A stretch of 64,000 bases of DNA from Lewinellaceae bacterium (GTDB lineage Bacteria; Bacteroidota; Bacteroidia; Chitinophagales; Saprospiraceae), in assembly GCA_020636435.1 (NCBI GenBank), contig JACJXX010000001.1, positions 558,001-622,000 on the forward strand. The letters are read 5' to 3'. The notes beneath the pieces are model-generated. The model worked only from the letters and a program-made list of their open reading frames with translations, was not told where the DNA came from and did no database searches. The position numbers and the translations under genes were made by a program. Positions 44,446-53,176 of the stretch are shown piece by piece (positions within the stretch are counted from its first letter, which is position 1; each line of letters opens with the position of its first letter).

Positions 44446-46410
44446 ATGAGCAGCCACGCCAAGCGGCAGTTGTTAACGGTAATGTTCTCGGATATGGTGG
44501 GTTATTCCCTGCTGATGAACGAGAACGAAGAATATGCCCTCCAGCTTCGCAACCGAATGGAGCATACCCTTCAATTGCTGGTGCCCGGTTTCAACGGCAG
44601 CATCCAGCATTTTTACGGGGACGGGGCGCTTTGCCTTTTCCCTTCCTCAGTCGAGGCCGTGTTATGCGCCGCCGCCATACAAGAAAAGCTGAACGAGGCT
44701 CCTGCCGTCCCCGTGCGCATCGGCCTGCATGCCGGCGACGTGCTGCTGGACGGCAACAATGTGTACGGAGAGAGCGTCAATGTAGCTTCCCGCATCGAGA
44801 GCTTTTCCGTTTCCGGCGCCGTCCTTTTTTCCGAAAAAGTGTATGATGACATCAAAAACCACACCTCCATAAAAGTCAAAAGCCTGGGGCAGTTCAGGCT
44901 CAAGAACATCCAGCACGAGATCGCCCTCTATGCCCTGGACCATCCCGCCCTGACCGTGCCGGACCCCAAAACGCTGGAGGGCAAAGGATACCGGGAAAAG
45001 CGAAGCATTGCCATTCTACCCTTCGTCAATATGAGCCCTGACCCCGAAAATGAGTATTTCAGCGACGGCATCTCCGAGGAGCTGCTCAACACACTGGCCC
45101 GGGAAACCGCCCTGAAAGTAACCGCGCGGACGTCCTCCTTTGCTTTTAAAGGCACGAATGAAGACATGCGCTCCATCGGCCAGAAACTCGGCGTGGAAAC
45201 CATTCTGGAGGGCAGCGTCCGCAAGGCCGGCAACCGCGTGCGCATCACAGCCCAACTGATCAACGCGGAAGATGGCTACCACCTATTCTCCGAAACTTAT
45301 GAGCGGACCCTGGATGACATATTCGCCGTCCAGGACGAAATCTCGGCCGATATCGCCAACAAGCTCAAGGCCCGCCTGGGCGTAACCGAACAGGAACACC
45401 AGAGCGAACCGGCGGGAAGCAGCCCGGCGAAGCTGGAAGCCTATAACCTCTACCTGAAAGGGCTGTTCCACTGGAATCAGTACAGCCCCGAAGCAGCCGT
45501 CACCGCCATTGAATACTTCAAACAAGCCTTGGACATCGACCCTCAGTTTGCCCGGGCATGGGCCTTCCTGTCTTTTTGTTATTCTTTCCTGGGCGCCTCC
45601 GGCAACTTGCCTGCTGAAGGGTCTCTGCCCTACGCCAAAGAAGCAGCCGAACGAGCGCTGGCCCTCGACGAAGGGCTGGAACTGGCTCACTGTGCTCTGG
45701 GGGTCGTGTACATTTTTCTGGACTGGGATCTCGACGCTGCGGGAAAAGCATTCCAGCGGGCCCGGGCAATCAACCCCAATAATACGGCCTATATGTACAC
45801 TTATAGCTTGCTGCTGCGGGCGGAAGGGCGGTTTGAGGAGGGTGCCAGATTGCTCGAAACGGCCATTGAACTGGATCCTGTTTCCATCATTGCCCACACC
45901 TACCTGGCGGAAATGCACATCGCTTACGGACAAAGCGAAAAGGCCCTTGCTACCATTAACAAGATTCAAAACCTGCATCCGGAAAGCGAGTATGTGCGGT
46001 GGGTAAAGGCCTGTATACTGCTGGAAACGGGAATGCTGGAAGAAGCCGAAGACATCCTGATGGCACAGTTGCCGGAAGGGCATCCCCTGTTTAAAGACTA
46101 CGTCGCCTGCCGGGGCGTGCTCTTTTCTAAAAAAGGAGACCTCGACCGCGCCCGAAAATGCCTGAACCGCCTGAAAAAAATGCACGAAACAGCGCCCCGG
46201 GACAATGACTTTTTCGACATCGGCATGCTGGCCACCCAACTGCAATATTACGAACAAGCCTATCAGGCCACCCTGGAGGCCATTGACCGAAGGCTGGGCG
46301 GCATTATTTTCATCCTCAACCACCCCATGTGGAAAGGCTTCCGCCGGTCGTCCTATTTTAAAGGTGTGCTCAAAAAAATGGGCGTTTCGGGAAAGTGGGT
46401 GCGAAATTAA
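44446..46410 (+). CDS. Class III cyclase-like, TolB-like and TPR regulatory protein
   Basis: The ATG at 44446 (MSSHAKRQLLTVMFSDMVGYS) starts directly before the cyclase homology domain; a longer frame from 44359 is unlikely. Domains in order: class III nucleotidyl cyclase homology (residues 8-190), a TolB-like/FlgO-like part (about 195-310, AILPFVNMSPDPENEYFSDG), then a series of TPRs (about 325-600). Metal-binding Asp16 and Asp59 (FYGDG) and the transition-state Asn112 and Arg116 are present. The usual purine-selecting Lys before GDG is His, and the Asp before SVNVA is Glu, so activity may be altered. No membrane segment. It may produce cAMP or act as a nucleotide-binding scaffold. It lies 17 bp upstream of glgX. 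Confidence 0.85.
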   Translation: MSSHAKRQLLTVMFSDMVGYSLLMNENEEYALQLRNRMEHTLQLLVPGFNGSIQHFYGDGALCLFPSSVEAVLCAAAIQEKLNEAPAVPVRIGLHAGDVLLDGNNVYGESVNVASRIESFSVSGAVLFSEKVYDDIKNHTSIKVKSLGQFRLKNIQHEIALYALDHPALTVPDPKTLEGKGYREKRSIAILPFVNMSPDPENEYFSDGISEELLNTLARETALKVTARTSSFAFKGTNEDMRSIGQKLGVETILEGSVRKAGNRVRITAQLINAEDGYHLFSETYERTLDDIFAVQDEISADIANKLKARLGVTEQEHQSEPAGSSPAKLEAYNLYLKGLFHWNQYSPEAAVTAIEYFKQALDIDPQFARAWAFLSFCYSFLGASGNLPAEGSLPYAKEAAERALALDEGLELAHCALGVVYIFLDWDLDAAGKAFQRARAINPNNTAYMYTYSLLLRAEGRFEEGARLLETAIELDPVSIIAHTYLAEMHIAYGQSEKALATINKIQNLHPESEYVRWVKACILLETGMLEEAEDILMAQLPEGHPLFKDYVACRGVLFSKKGDLDRARKCLNRLKKMHETAPRDNDFFDIGMLATQLQYYEQAYQATLEAIDRRLGGIIFILNHPMWKGFRRSSYFKGVLKKMGVSGKWVRN

Positions 46411-46427
46411 AGCAATAACAAATCCTC

Positions 46428-48500
46428 ATGATTAGAGAACCCAAAGCCCGGCCGGGGCAAAGTTTCCCGCTGGGGGCTACCGTTCACGATGGCGGAACCA
46501 ACTTCTGTATTTTCACCAAAAATGCGTCGGCCGTTGAGCTGCTGCTCTTCGACCGGGAAGACCACCGCTACCCTTCCCATACTTTCTGGCTGGACCCCAA
46601 CCAGAACAAAACCTTCTACTACTGGCACATTTTCCTGACGAATGTCCAGCCCGGCCAGCTCTACGGCTGGCGGGTGTACGGGCCCTATGCCGCCAACAAA
46701 GGTTATCGCTTCGATGGCAATAAAGTCTTGATCGACCCCTACGCCCGCGCAGTGGCAATGGATCTCTACGACCGGCAGGCGGCGATCGATCCGGGCGACA
46801 ACAGCGCCAAATCCATCAAAAGCGTCGTCGTAGGAGAAGGGGATTACGATTGGGAGGGCGACAAGCCCCTGAACCATCCCTTTTCGAAATCCATCATTTA
46901 TGAAATGCACGTCAGAGGCTTCACCAAACACCCCAGCTCCGGCCTGCCGGAAGAACAACGGGGCACCTACCGGGGGCTGATCGAAAAAATCCCCTATCTC
47001 AAAAAACTGGGGGTTACCGCGGTGGAATTGCTGCCGGTTCAGCAGTTCGACCCCTTCGACGTGCCCAATGACCTGACCAACTACTGGGGCTACAGCCCCA
47101 TCGCCTTTTTTGCCCCCCACCACGCTTATTCCAGCACAACCGACCCGCTGGCTACGATCAACGAATTCAAGGATATGGTCAAGGCCCTGCACCGGGCCGG
47201 CATCGAAGTGATCCTTGACGTGGTTTTCAACCACAGCGGAGAAGGGGATGACAATGGGCCCAACCTCTCCTTTCGGGGCATCGAAAACCGGGCCTACTAC
47301 ATGCTCAATAAAGAGAACAGCCACTATGCCTATCAGAATTTTTCCGGCACCGGCAATACGCTGAACGCCAACCACTCGGTGGTGCGCCGCATGATTCGGG
47401 ACTGCCTGCGCTACTGGGTTTCCGAAATGCACATCGACGGCTTCCGCTTCGACCTGGCCTCCGTCCTTTCCAGAGATGAAAACGGCCGGCCGATAGAGAA
47501 CCCGCCGGTGCTCTGGGAGATCGAGTCCGACCCGGTGCTGGCGCCTACCAAGATCATCGCCGAGGCCTGGGACGTGCACCAGTACCAGGTGGGGTCTTTC
47601 GTGGGAGACAAGTGGGCGGAATGGAACGGAAAGTACCGCGACGATATCCGCCGATTCGTCAAAGGAGACAACGGCATGGCCAATACGATGAGCAACCGCA
47701 TCACCGCCAGCCCCGACCTTTTTAAAAAGCTCCTGCGCGACCCCAACCGCAGCATCAATTTCATCACCTGCCACGATGGTTTCACCCTCAACGACCTGGT
47801 TTCCTACAACGAAAAGCACAACTTCGCCAACGGCGAGGGCAACCGCGACGGCCACAGCGCCAATTACAGCTGGAACTGCGGGGCGGAGGGCCCGAGCGAA
47901 GACCCCGGGGTGGAGCGGCTGCGCCAAAAGCAGATCAGGAATTTCCTCACCCTGCTGATGGCCAGCCAGGGTACTCCCATGTTGCTGATGGGCGACGAAG
48001 TGCGGCGCAGCCAGCAGGGCAACAACAACGCCTATTGCCAGGACAATGAGGTCAACTGGTTCAACTGGGAGATGGCGGAAGAAAACCAGGGCCTGCTTCG
48101 CTTTGTGCAAATGCTCAACTCCTTCAACTTATCTACAGCATTTTTCCAGGAAGAACGGTACTGGAACGCCCCGGAACACCTCGGGGGCTCCTCCTGCATT
48201 TTTCACGGCATCGAACTCAACAAACCGGACTTCGGCTACAGCTCTCACGCCCTGGCATTTACGCTGAAGAACCGAAACTATGAAAAACGCCTGCACATCA
48301 TGCTCAATATGTACTGGGAACCGCTGGAGTTTGAACTGCCGAAAAGCAGGCCCTGGAAGTGGAAACAGATCATCAATACGGCGGCGCCTAGCCCGGAAGA
48401 TATTTTTGCCGCAGAAGAGGCGCCGGCAATCCGGAAAAGCAAGTTGAAAGTGGATGCGCGTTCGGTGGTGGTGGCGATGGCGAGGAAGGATGGGGGGTAG
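46428..48500 (+). CDS. glgX: Glycogen debranching enzyme GlgX
   Basis: Isoamylase-type GH13 enzyme that hydrolyses alpha-1,6 branch points of (limit-dextrin) glycogen. The 690-residue product has an N-terminal CBM48 domain (TVHDGGTNFCIFTKNASAVE) and a complete catalytic barrel: NYWGYSPIAFFAPHHAY, region I DVVFNHSGEG, region II GFRFDLASVL with the nucleophile Asp, region III IIAEAWDV with the acid Glu, and region IV FITCHDGFTLND with the third Asp. A C-terminal beta domain follows. All catalytic residues are present, in contrast to the degenerate GH13 cargo at 26296. No signal peptide. The cyclase-TPR gene 17 bp upstream is probably co-transcribed. Confidence 0.95.
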   Translation: MIREPKARPGQSFPLGATVHDGGTNFCIFTKNASAVELLLFDREDHRYPSHTFWLDPNQNKTFYYWHIFLTNVQPGQLYGWRVYGPYAANKGYRFDGNKVLIDPYARAVAMDLYDRQAAIDPGDNSAKSIKSVVVGEGDYDWEGDKPLNHPFSKSIIYEMHVRGFTKHPSSGLPEEQRGTYRGLIEKIPYLKKLGVTAVELLPVQQFDPFDVPNDLTNYWGYSPIAFFAPHHAYSSTTDPLATINEFKDMVKALHRAGIEVILDVVFNHSGEGDDNGPNLSFRGIENRAYYMLNKENSHYAYQNFSGTGNTLNANHSVVRRMIRDCLRYWVSEMHIDGFRFDLASVLSRDENGRPIENPPVLWEIESDPVLAPTKIIAEAWDVHQYQVGSFVGDKWAEWNGKYRDDIRRFVKGDNGMANTMSNRITASPDLFKKLLRDPNRSINFITCHDGFTLNDLVSYNEKHNFANGEGNRDGHSANYSWNCGAEGPSEDPGVERLRQKQIRNFLTLLMASQGTPMLLMGDEVRRSQQGNNNAYCQDNEVNWFNWEMAEENQGLLRFVQMLNSFNLSTAFFQEERYWNAPEHLGGSSCIFHGIELNKPDFGYSSHALAFTLKNRNYEKRLHIMLNMYWEPLEFELPKSRPWKWKQIINTAAPSPEDIFAAEEAPAIRKSKLKVDARSVVVAMARKDGG

Positions 48501-48646
48501 GGATGGGTGCATGGGTTCACTGGTGTACGGGTGTATGGGTAAGACAAGCCGGAGGCAATGGAACACGGATTTTCGCGGGTTTGGCGGATTTTCGCGGATC
48601 AGGGACTTTCCAGAGTGCCCTCATAGTTTCATGGGTGCATGGGCAA

Positions 48647-48726
48647 CCATGAAACCATATAACCATGAAACCATCCAACCATGAAACCATCCAACCATGA
48701 AACCATATAACCATGAAACCATCCTC
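48647..48726 (-). repeat. Octanucleotide tandem array, 10 units, after nfu
   Basis: Plus-strand units alternate CCATGAAA with CCATATAA or CCATCCAA. On the minus strand this reads TTTCATGG, TTATATGG and TTGGATGG, starting 17 bp past the stop of the nfu-like gene. The rest of the 48501-48742 gap is unremarkable. Confidence 0.92.
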
Positions 48727-48742
48727 CCAGGTTGCCTCATGG

Positions 48743-49003
48743 TCACACCTCCAGCCCATTCACCGCCTCTACGCCGCTGATCTCCGGGATTCTTCCGATG
48801 ATGGCCTGTTCTATGCCCGCTCTCATGGTCATCAGGGTCATGCTGCAGGACTCGCAGGTGCCCAGCCACTTGATCTTCACTATTTTGTCTTCGGTCACGT
48901 CGACTACCTCCACGTTGCCGCCGTCTACCGCCAGGTGGGGGCGGACAACGTTCAGCGCTTCGTCGACGCGTTTGAGGAGGCCTAACTTTTCTTTATCTGA
49001 CAT
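48743..49003 (-). CDS. NifU-like Fe-S scaffold domain protein
   Basis: An 86-residue, single-domain Nfu protein. LLKRVDEALNVVRPHLAVDGGNVEVV opens the domain and the conserved pair is in LGTCESCSMTLMTMRAGIEQ (CxxC near residues 49-52), which assembles a labile [4Fe-4S] cluster in dimers. Its start lies 9 bp after the stop of the mrp-like ATPase gene, so the two are one operon and probably cooperate in cluster assembly or delivery. Standard length for stand-alone Nfu. An octamer array follows on its 3' side. Confidence 0.93.
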   Translation of the reverse strand: MSDKEKLGLLKRVDEALNVVRPHLAVDGGNVEVVDVTEDKIVKIKWLGTCESCSMTLMTMRAGIEQAIIGRIPEISGVEAVNGLEV

Positions 49004-49012
49004 AATTCTTGG

Positions 49013-50110
49013 TTATGTATTGATCTTGACAATGTTGGTCGGCCCCATCGCCTGGTTGCGGGCAGCTACCTGCTTGAGGGTATTTTCCGCAACGTTCATG
49101 AAGGCATCGGTGGCGAAGGGCACCTCCCGGAGGACGACCGGCTGGCCGTCGTCGCCGGATTCCCGGATGCTTTGCACGATCGGCACCTGCCCCAGGAGGC
49201 TGGTATTGCCCCTCTTCGCCAGTTTCTCTCCCCCACCCTGCCCGAAGAGGTAGTATTTGTTGCCAGGCAATTCCTCGGGGGTAAACCAGGACATATTTTC
49301 CACGACGCCCAGGATGGGGACATTAACAGAGGGCATCAGGAACATGTTCATGGCTTTCAGCGCATCGGCGATCGCCACTTCCTGGGGCGTAGTGACCATG
49401 ATGGCCCCGGTGACGGGAACGGTCTGCACCAGGGTGAGCTGAATATCGCCGGTTCCCGGAGGCAGGTCGACGACCAGGTAGTCCAGCTCCGGCCAGATCG
49501 TATCTTCGAAAAATTGCTTGATGATGCCGCCCAGCCGCGGGCCGCGCAAAACGACGGCCTGCTCCGGCTCGATGATAAAGCCGATGGACATAACGGGCAT
49601 GCCGTAGGCGTCCAGCGGGATGATCTTGGGCTCTCCGTAAACTTCCTGCACTTTGGGGCGCTGCCCCTGCAGGCCGAGCATGGTCGGAATAGAAGGCCCG
49701 TAGAGGTCGGCGTCGATCAGGCCCACTTTAGCGCCCAACTTCTTCAGGCCCAGCGCGAGGTTGACCGAAACGGTCGACTTGCCTACGCCGCCCTTGCCGG
49801 AAGCCACCGCGATGATGTTTTTCACATGCGACAGAGGGCTCTTGGGCGGTTCCTGAGAATTTCCGGCCCGGGAGATCATGTGCACATTGACGTTCGCCTC
49901 CGGGTATATTTCCTGTACCGCCTGTATGCAGGCAAAGTTGAGATCCGACTTATGCCTGATCTCCATCGTGGGCAATTCTATAGAAAAATTGACATTATTG
50001 CCCTTCACTTCCAGGTCGCGAACCATACTCATGGTAATGATGTCCTGGCCGCTTTTCGGGTCTGTCACTTTGGTGAGCGCTTCTACAACTTTACTGGTCT
50101 CGATCTTCAT
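49013..50110 (-). CDS. mrp: Mrp/NBP35-family Fe-S carrier ATPase
   Basis: P-loop ATPase that carries and transfers [4Fe-4S] clusters. The 365-residue product has an N-terminal MIP18/DUF59-like domain (ALTKVTDPKSGQDIITMSMV, residues 10-90). The deviant Walker A ASGKGGVGKSTVSVNLALGL follows near 105-125, with VGLIDADLYGPS, VVDLPPGTGD and VVENMSWFTPEELPGNKYYL. In many homologues the last segment has CxxC after ENMSxF; here Cys is absent (TPEELPGNKYY), a variant I believe common in Bacteroidota. It is followed at 9 bp by the nfu gene, and a good promoter match lies 48-76 bp upstream. Confidence 0.92.
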   Translation of the reverse strand: MKIETSKVVEALTKVTDPKSGQDIITMSMVRDLEVKGNNVNFSIELPTMEIRHKSDLNFACIQAVQEIYPEANVNVHMISRAGNSQEPPKSPLSHVKNIIAVASGKGGVGKSTVSVNLALGLKKLGAKVGLIDADLYGPSIPTMLGLQGQRPKVQEVYGEPKIIPLDAYGMPVMSIGFIIEPEQAVVLRGPRLGGIIKQFFEDTIWPELDYLVVDLPPGTGDIQLTLVQTVPVTGAIMVTTPQEVAIADALKAMNMFLMPSVNVPILGVVENMSWFTPEELPGNKYYLFGQGGGEKLAKRGNTSLLGQVPIVQSIRESGDDGQPVVLREVPFATDAFMNVAENTLKQVAARNQAMGPTNIVKINT

Positions 50111-50157
50111 GGATAACCGGCTGCTATTTTTATTTAGATTTATTTTAACGGCAAGTA

Positions 50158-50186
50158 CAAAATTACAAACAATTCATTGGATACAA
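50158..50186 (-). promoter_or_regulatory. Candidate Bacteroidota promoter for mrp-nfu
   Basis: On the minus strand TTG (50184-50186), an 18-nt spacer and TAATTTTG (50158-50165), both close to consensus. The start would fall about 40 nt before the mrp ATG. The best promoter match in the window. Confidence 0.55.
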
Positions 50187-50226
50187 GAGTTTTCCAGTTT
50201 TAACTTCGATTGCCAGCTTAAAAATA

Positions 50227-50234
50227 TATTTTTG
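50227..50234 (+). promoter_or_regulatory. Candidate -7 promoter element for ribF
   Basis: TATTTTTG is an exact TAnnTTTG match 41 nt before the ribF ATG. The nearest TTG (50210-50212) is only 14 nt upstream, so the -33 element is weak. Confidence 0.4.
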
Positions 50235-50274
50235 TGCCGCCTGTTGGGGTGATTAAGTTTACTTATGTAGCGAT

Positions 50275-52272
50275 ATGAGAGTGTTCAATGACCTGAAAAA
50301 CCTGCCGTCCTTTCGCAACGCCGTTGTCACCATCGGGTCCTTCGACGGCGTCCACCTGGGCCATCAGGAAATCTTCAAGAAGATCAACGACCTGGCGAAC
50401 GGCGTGGACGGGGAAAGCATCGTCATTACTTTCCACCCTCATCCCCGGCTGGTGGTTTACCCCAAGGACGATAGCATGAAGCTGATCACCACCATAGACG
50501 AAAAGGTGCAGCTCATGGAGCGCTACCAGGTCGATAACGTAGTGGTGGTGCCGTTTACCATAGAATTCTCCCAGCAGAGCGCCGACGAATACATCCAGAA
50601 GTTTCTGGTCGAAAAGTTCCATCCTAAATACATCGTCATCGGTTACGACCACCGCTTTGGGCTCAACCGGCAGGGAGACATCAACTACCTGAAATGGCAC
50701 GGGCCGGAAGGCGGGTACAAAGTCATTGAAATCCCCAAGCACGAGGTGGAAAACATGGCGGTCAGCTCCACCAAAATCCGCAACGCAATGGAGAAGGGGG
50801 ACGTAGGGGCCGCCCAGCGCCTGCTCGGCCACGCCTTCACCCTGACCGGCACGGTCGTGCACGGCAATAAGATCGGCAACAAACTCGGTTTTCCCACCGC
50901 CAACCTCGACATTGGCCAAAAACACAAACTGGTGCCCCCCACCGGCATCTTCGCGGTAAACGTGGTGCACAACCGGCAGCGCTACGGCGGCATGCTGTAC
51001 ATCGGCCACCGCCCCACGCTGCGGGAATACAAGAACCGGACGATAGAAGTCAATATCTTCGGTTTTAACAAGGATATTTACGGCGACAAGCTCCAGTTGG
51101 AGCTGGTGGAACGCATACGGGACGACATGCAGTTCGAAAAGATGGAGGAGCTGCAAAAACAGCTCGAAAAAGACCGGTTTTCTGCCAAGAAAATCCTGGA
51201 GGCCCGGCAGGCGCCCCGGGAGGAAAAAAAAATGAGCCAGTACCCCCGGGTGGCCATCGTCATTCTCAACTACAACGGGCGGGCTTATCTGGAACGGTTC
51301 CTGCCGAGCGTGATGGCTACCACCTACCCCAACTACGAGGTGATCGTAGCTGACAATGGCTCACTCGACGACTCTCTTGCCTTTCTGGGAGAGCAGTACG
51401 CCAACATCAAAACGCTGGACCTGAAGGGCAACCACGGTTACGCCAGAGGCTACAACCTCGCCCTGCGGCAAATTGAGGCGCCCTATTACATCCTCCTGAA
51501 TTCGGATGTGGAAGTAACGGAAGGATGGATCGAGCCCATCATCGAGCTGATGGAGCGCGACCCTACCGTCGGGGCCTGCCAGCCCAAGATCAAGTCTTGC
51601 CAACAGCGCAACTACTTCGAATACGCCGGCGCCGGCGGCGGCTGGCTGGATGCGCTGGGTTATCCTTTTTGCCGGGGCCGCATCTTCGCTGTCACCGAAC
51701 GCGACAGCGGGCAATACGAAGACACCCAGGAAATCTTTTGGGCCACCGGCGCCGCCTTTTTCGTGCGCAGCCAGCTCTTCCACGGGCTGGAGGGTTTCGA
51801 CCCCGACTACTTTGCTCATTCCGAAGAGATCGACCTTTGCTGGCGCATCAAGCGCGCCGGATACAAGGTGATGGCCCGGCCCCGGTCGGTTGTCTATCAC
51901 GTGGGGGGCGGAACGCTGGATTACAATACGCCTCAGAAGGCCTACCTCAACTTCCGGAACAGCCTTTTCAACCTGCTCAAAAACGAGGACGGGCGCCGCC
52001 TGTGGTGGCTCATCCCGCTGCGCCTGCTGCTCGATGGCCTGGCGGGTGGGTTGTTCCTGTCTCAGGGCAAGTTCCGGCACATCCGGAGCATCCTCCGGGC
52101 GCACCGCAGCTTTTGCGCCAATTTTAGCAAAATGCTGAAAAAGCGGCGCCAGATCCGGGAACTCATCCAAAAGGTGAGCATCAGCCCGATGCCCAATATG
52201 GCGGGCCGCTATCCGGGAAGCATCGTCTGGCTGTACTACGCCCGGGGAAAAAGGTATTTCAAAAACCTCTGA
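50275..52272 (+). CDS. ribF: Bifunctional riboflavin kinase/FAD synthetase fused in frame to a glycosyltransferase
   Basis: Residues 1-319 are a complete RibF. The FAD synthetase nucleotidyltransferase part opens with VTIGSFDGVHLGHQEIF and includes VIGYDHRFGLNRQGDI and AVSSTKIRNAM. The flavokinase barrel has GTVVHGNKIGNKLGFPTANL, FAVNVV and GMLYIGHRP. It turns riboflavin into FMN and FAD. The frame continues without a stop through EEKKM into a GT2 domain (residue 320 on). The junction is an A9 run (51224-51232). With eight A the frame would read TGA and end RibF at 319 residues, with the GT2 ATG overlapping the stop as ATGA. The fusion may be real, produced by slippage, or caused by a one-base sequence error. 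Confidence 0.85.
   Translation: MRVFNDLKNLPSFRNAVVTIGSFDGVHLGHQEIFKKINDLANGVDGESIVITFHPHPRLVVYPKDDSMKLITTIDEKVQLMERYQVDNVVVVPFTIEFSQQSADEYIQKFLVEKFHPKYIVIGYDHRFGLNRQGDINYLKWHGPEGGYKVIEIPKHEVENMAVSSTKIRNAMEKGDVGAAQRLLGHAFTLTGTVVHGNKIGNKLGFPTANLDIGQKHKLVPPTGIFAVNVVHNRQRYGGMLYIGHRPTLREYKNRTIEVNIFGFNKDIYGDKLQLELVERIRDDMQFEKMEELQKQLEKDRFSAKKILEARQAPREEKKMSQYPRVAIVILNYNGRAYLERFLPSVMATTYPNYEVIVADNGSLDDSLAFLGEQYANIKTLDLKGNHGYARGYNLALRQIEAPYYILLNSDVEVTEGWIEPIIELMERDPTVGACQPKIKSCQQRNYFEYAGAGGGWLDALGYPFCRGRIFAVTERDSGQYEDTQEIFWATGAAFFVRSQLFHGLEGFDPDYFAHSEEIDLCWRIKRAGYKVMARPRSVVYHVGGGTLDYNTPQKAYLNFRNSLFNLLKNEDGRRLWWLIPLRLLLDGLAGGLFLSQGKFRHIRSILRAHRSFCANFSKMLKKRRQIRELIQKVSISPMPNMAGRYPGSIVWLYYARGKRYFKNL
51218..51223 (+). 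promoter_or_regulatory. Shine-Dalgarno-like site for the internal GT2 start
   Basis: GGGAGG lies 8 nt before the ATG at 51232. Such sites are rare in this window, which supports independent initiation of the glycosyltransferase. Confidence 0.5.
51232..52272 (+). CDS. Glycosyltransferase family 2 protein (downstream half of the ribF fusion)
   Basis: From the ATG at 51232 a 346-residue GT2 begins MSQYPRVAIVILNYNGRAYL, a natural N-terminus for rhamnosyltransferase-like enzymes. VIVADNGSLDDSLAFLGEQY and LKGNHGYARGYNLALRQI are the nucleotide and acceptor loops, and YYILLNSDVEV contains the DxD-equivalent (NSDVE). FWATGAAFFVRSQLF and the AHSEEIDLCWRIKRAG catalytic segment follow. A hydrophobic stretch (LLLDGLAGGLFLSQG) may attach it to the membrane. 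It probably builds a surface glycan. It is in frame with ribF upstream and ends 6 bp before the rluA-family gene. Confidence 0.85.
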   Translation: MSQYPRVAIVILNYNGRAYLERFLPSVMATTYPNYEVIVADNGSLDDSLAFLGEQYANIKTLDLKGNHGYARGYNLALRQIEAPYYILLNSDVEVTEGWIEPIIELMERDPTVGACQPKIKSCQQRNYFEYAGAGGGWLDALGYPFCRGRIFAVTERDSGQYEDTQEIFWATGAAFFVRSQLFHGLEGFDPDYFAHSEEIDLCWRIKRAGYKVMARPRSVVYHVGGGTLDYNTPQKAYLNFRNSLFNLLKNEDGRRLWWLIPLRLLLDGLAGGLFLSQGKFRHIRSILRAHRSFCANFSKMLKKRRQIRELIQKVSISPMPNMAGRYPGSIVWLYYARGKRYFKNL

Positions 52273-52278
52273 ACCATT

Positions 52279-53007
52279 ATGCCGAAACTGCAACCTGATA
52301 TCCTCTTTGAAGACGAGCACCTGATACTGGCCAACAAGCCGCCGGGGCTGCTGTCCATCCCCGACCGCTTCGCTGCGGAAAAGCCCAACCTGCTGGCCCT
52401 GCTCAACCAGCGCTACGGCAAGGCATGGACTGTGCACCGCATCGACCGGGAAACCAGCGGGCTGATCTGCTTCGCCCGCAATGAAGAGGCGCACCGCCAC
52501 CTGTCGCAGCAGTTTGAACAGCGGACGGTGGTGAAAACCTACCTGGCCCTGCTCGACGGCCCGGCCCTGCCGGAGGAAGGAACCATCGACCGCCCCATCG
52601 CCGAAAGCCAGAACCAACCCGGCAAAATGACGGTGGCTAAAAAGGGAAAGAGCGCCGTCACCCATTACAAAGTGGCCGAACGCTTCCGCCAGTTCACCCT
52701 GGTGGAAGCGCGGATCGAAACCGGCCGCACCCACCAGATAAGGGTGCATTTCGAATCCATCGGCCACCCGCTGGCCGTCGACAGCCTCTACGGCCGCCGG
52801 GAGGCGTTTTTCCTTTCGGAAGTCAAACTCAAAAGGTATCAGTTGGGCCGCGACGAAGAAGAGCGCCCCCTGATGAGCCGAATGCCCCTGCACGCCTGGA
52901 AACTGGCGCTGGAACACCCCCATACCGGTGAGCGGATGGAATTCGAAGCGCCCCTTCCCAAGGATTTCGCGGCAGTGCTCAAGCAACTGAGAAAGTGGGG
53001 CTTATAA
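52279..53007 (+). CDS. RluA-family RNA pseudouridine synthase
   Basis: Converts specific uridines in rRNA or tRNA to pseudouridine. The 242-residue product has the family core: ILFEDEHLILANKPPGLLSI at the start, then the catalytic motif VHRIDRETSGLICFARNEEA with its Asp near residue 56, KTYLALLDG, and IETGRTHQIRVHFESIGHPL. There is no S4 domain, which fits RluA/RluC-like short forms. The exact target position cannot be told from sequence. Start ATG lies 6 bp after the glycosyltransferase stop, so the ribF-GT2-rluA set is likely one transcript. Confidence 0.93.
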   Translation: MPKLQPDILFEDEHLILANKPPGLLSIPDRFAAEKPNLLALLNQRYGKAWTVHRIDRETSGLICFARNEEAHRHLSQQFEQRTVVKTYLALLDGPALPEEGTIDRPIAESQNQPGKMTVAKKGKSAVTHYKVAERFRQFTLVEARIETGRTHQIRVHFESIGHPLAVDSLYGRREAFFLSEVKLKRYQLGRDEEERPLMSRMPLHAWKLALEHPHTGERMEFEAPLPKDFAAVLKQLRKWGL

Positions 53008-53176
53008 AATTTATCTCTAAAACTGGCGCTATTGCTTTCCAAAGGGTATCTTTGGCGTATCCAAGCAAGCCTGAAACCCCAATACTCCCAATTGGCTTTT
53101 TTCCCAAGGATGAAAGTATCAAAGGACATCTACCTCGGATAAAATCTTTATTATTCACGATTTGTTAGGGAAGAAC

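Noticed and set aside
46407..48110. 567-aa frame opposite glgX
   Set aside because: glgX has all catalytic motifs; the opposite frame is a composition artefact.
51361..52986. 541-aa frame opposite the GT2 and rluA-family genes
   Set aside because: Spans two secure genes antisense and shows no domain.
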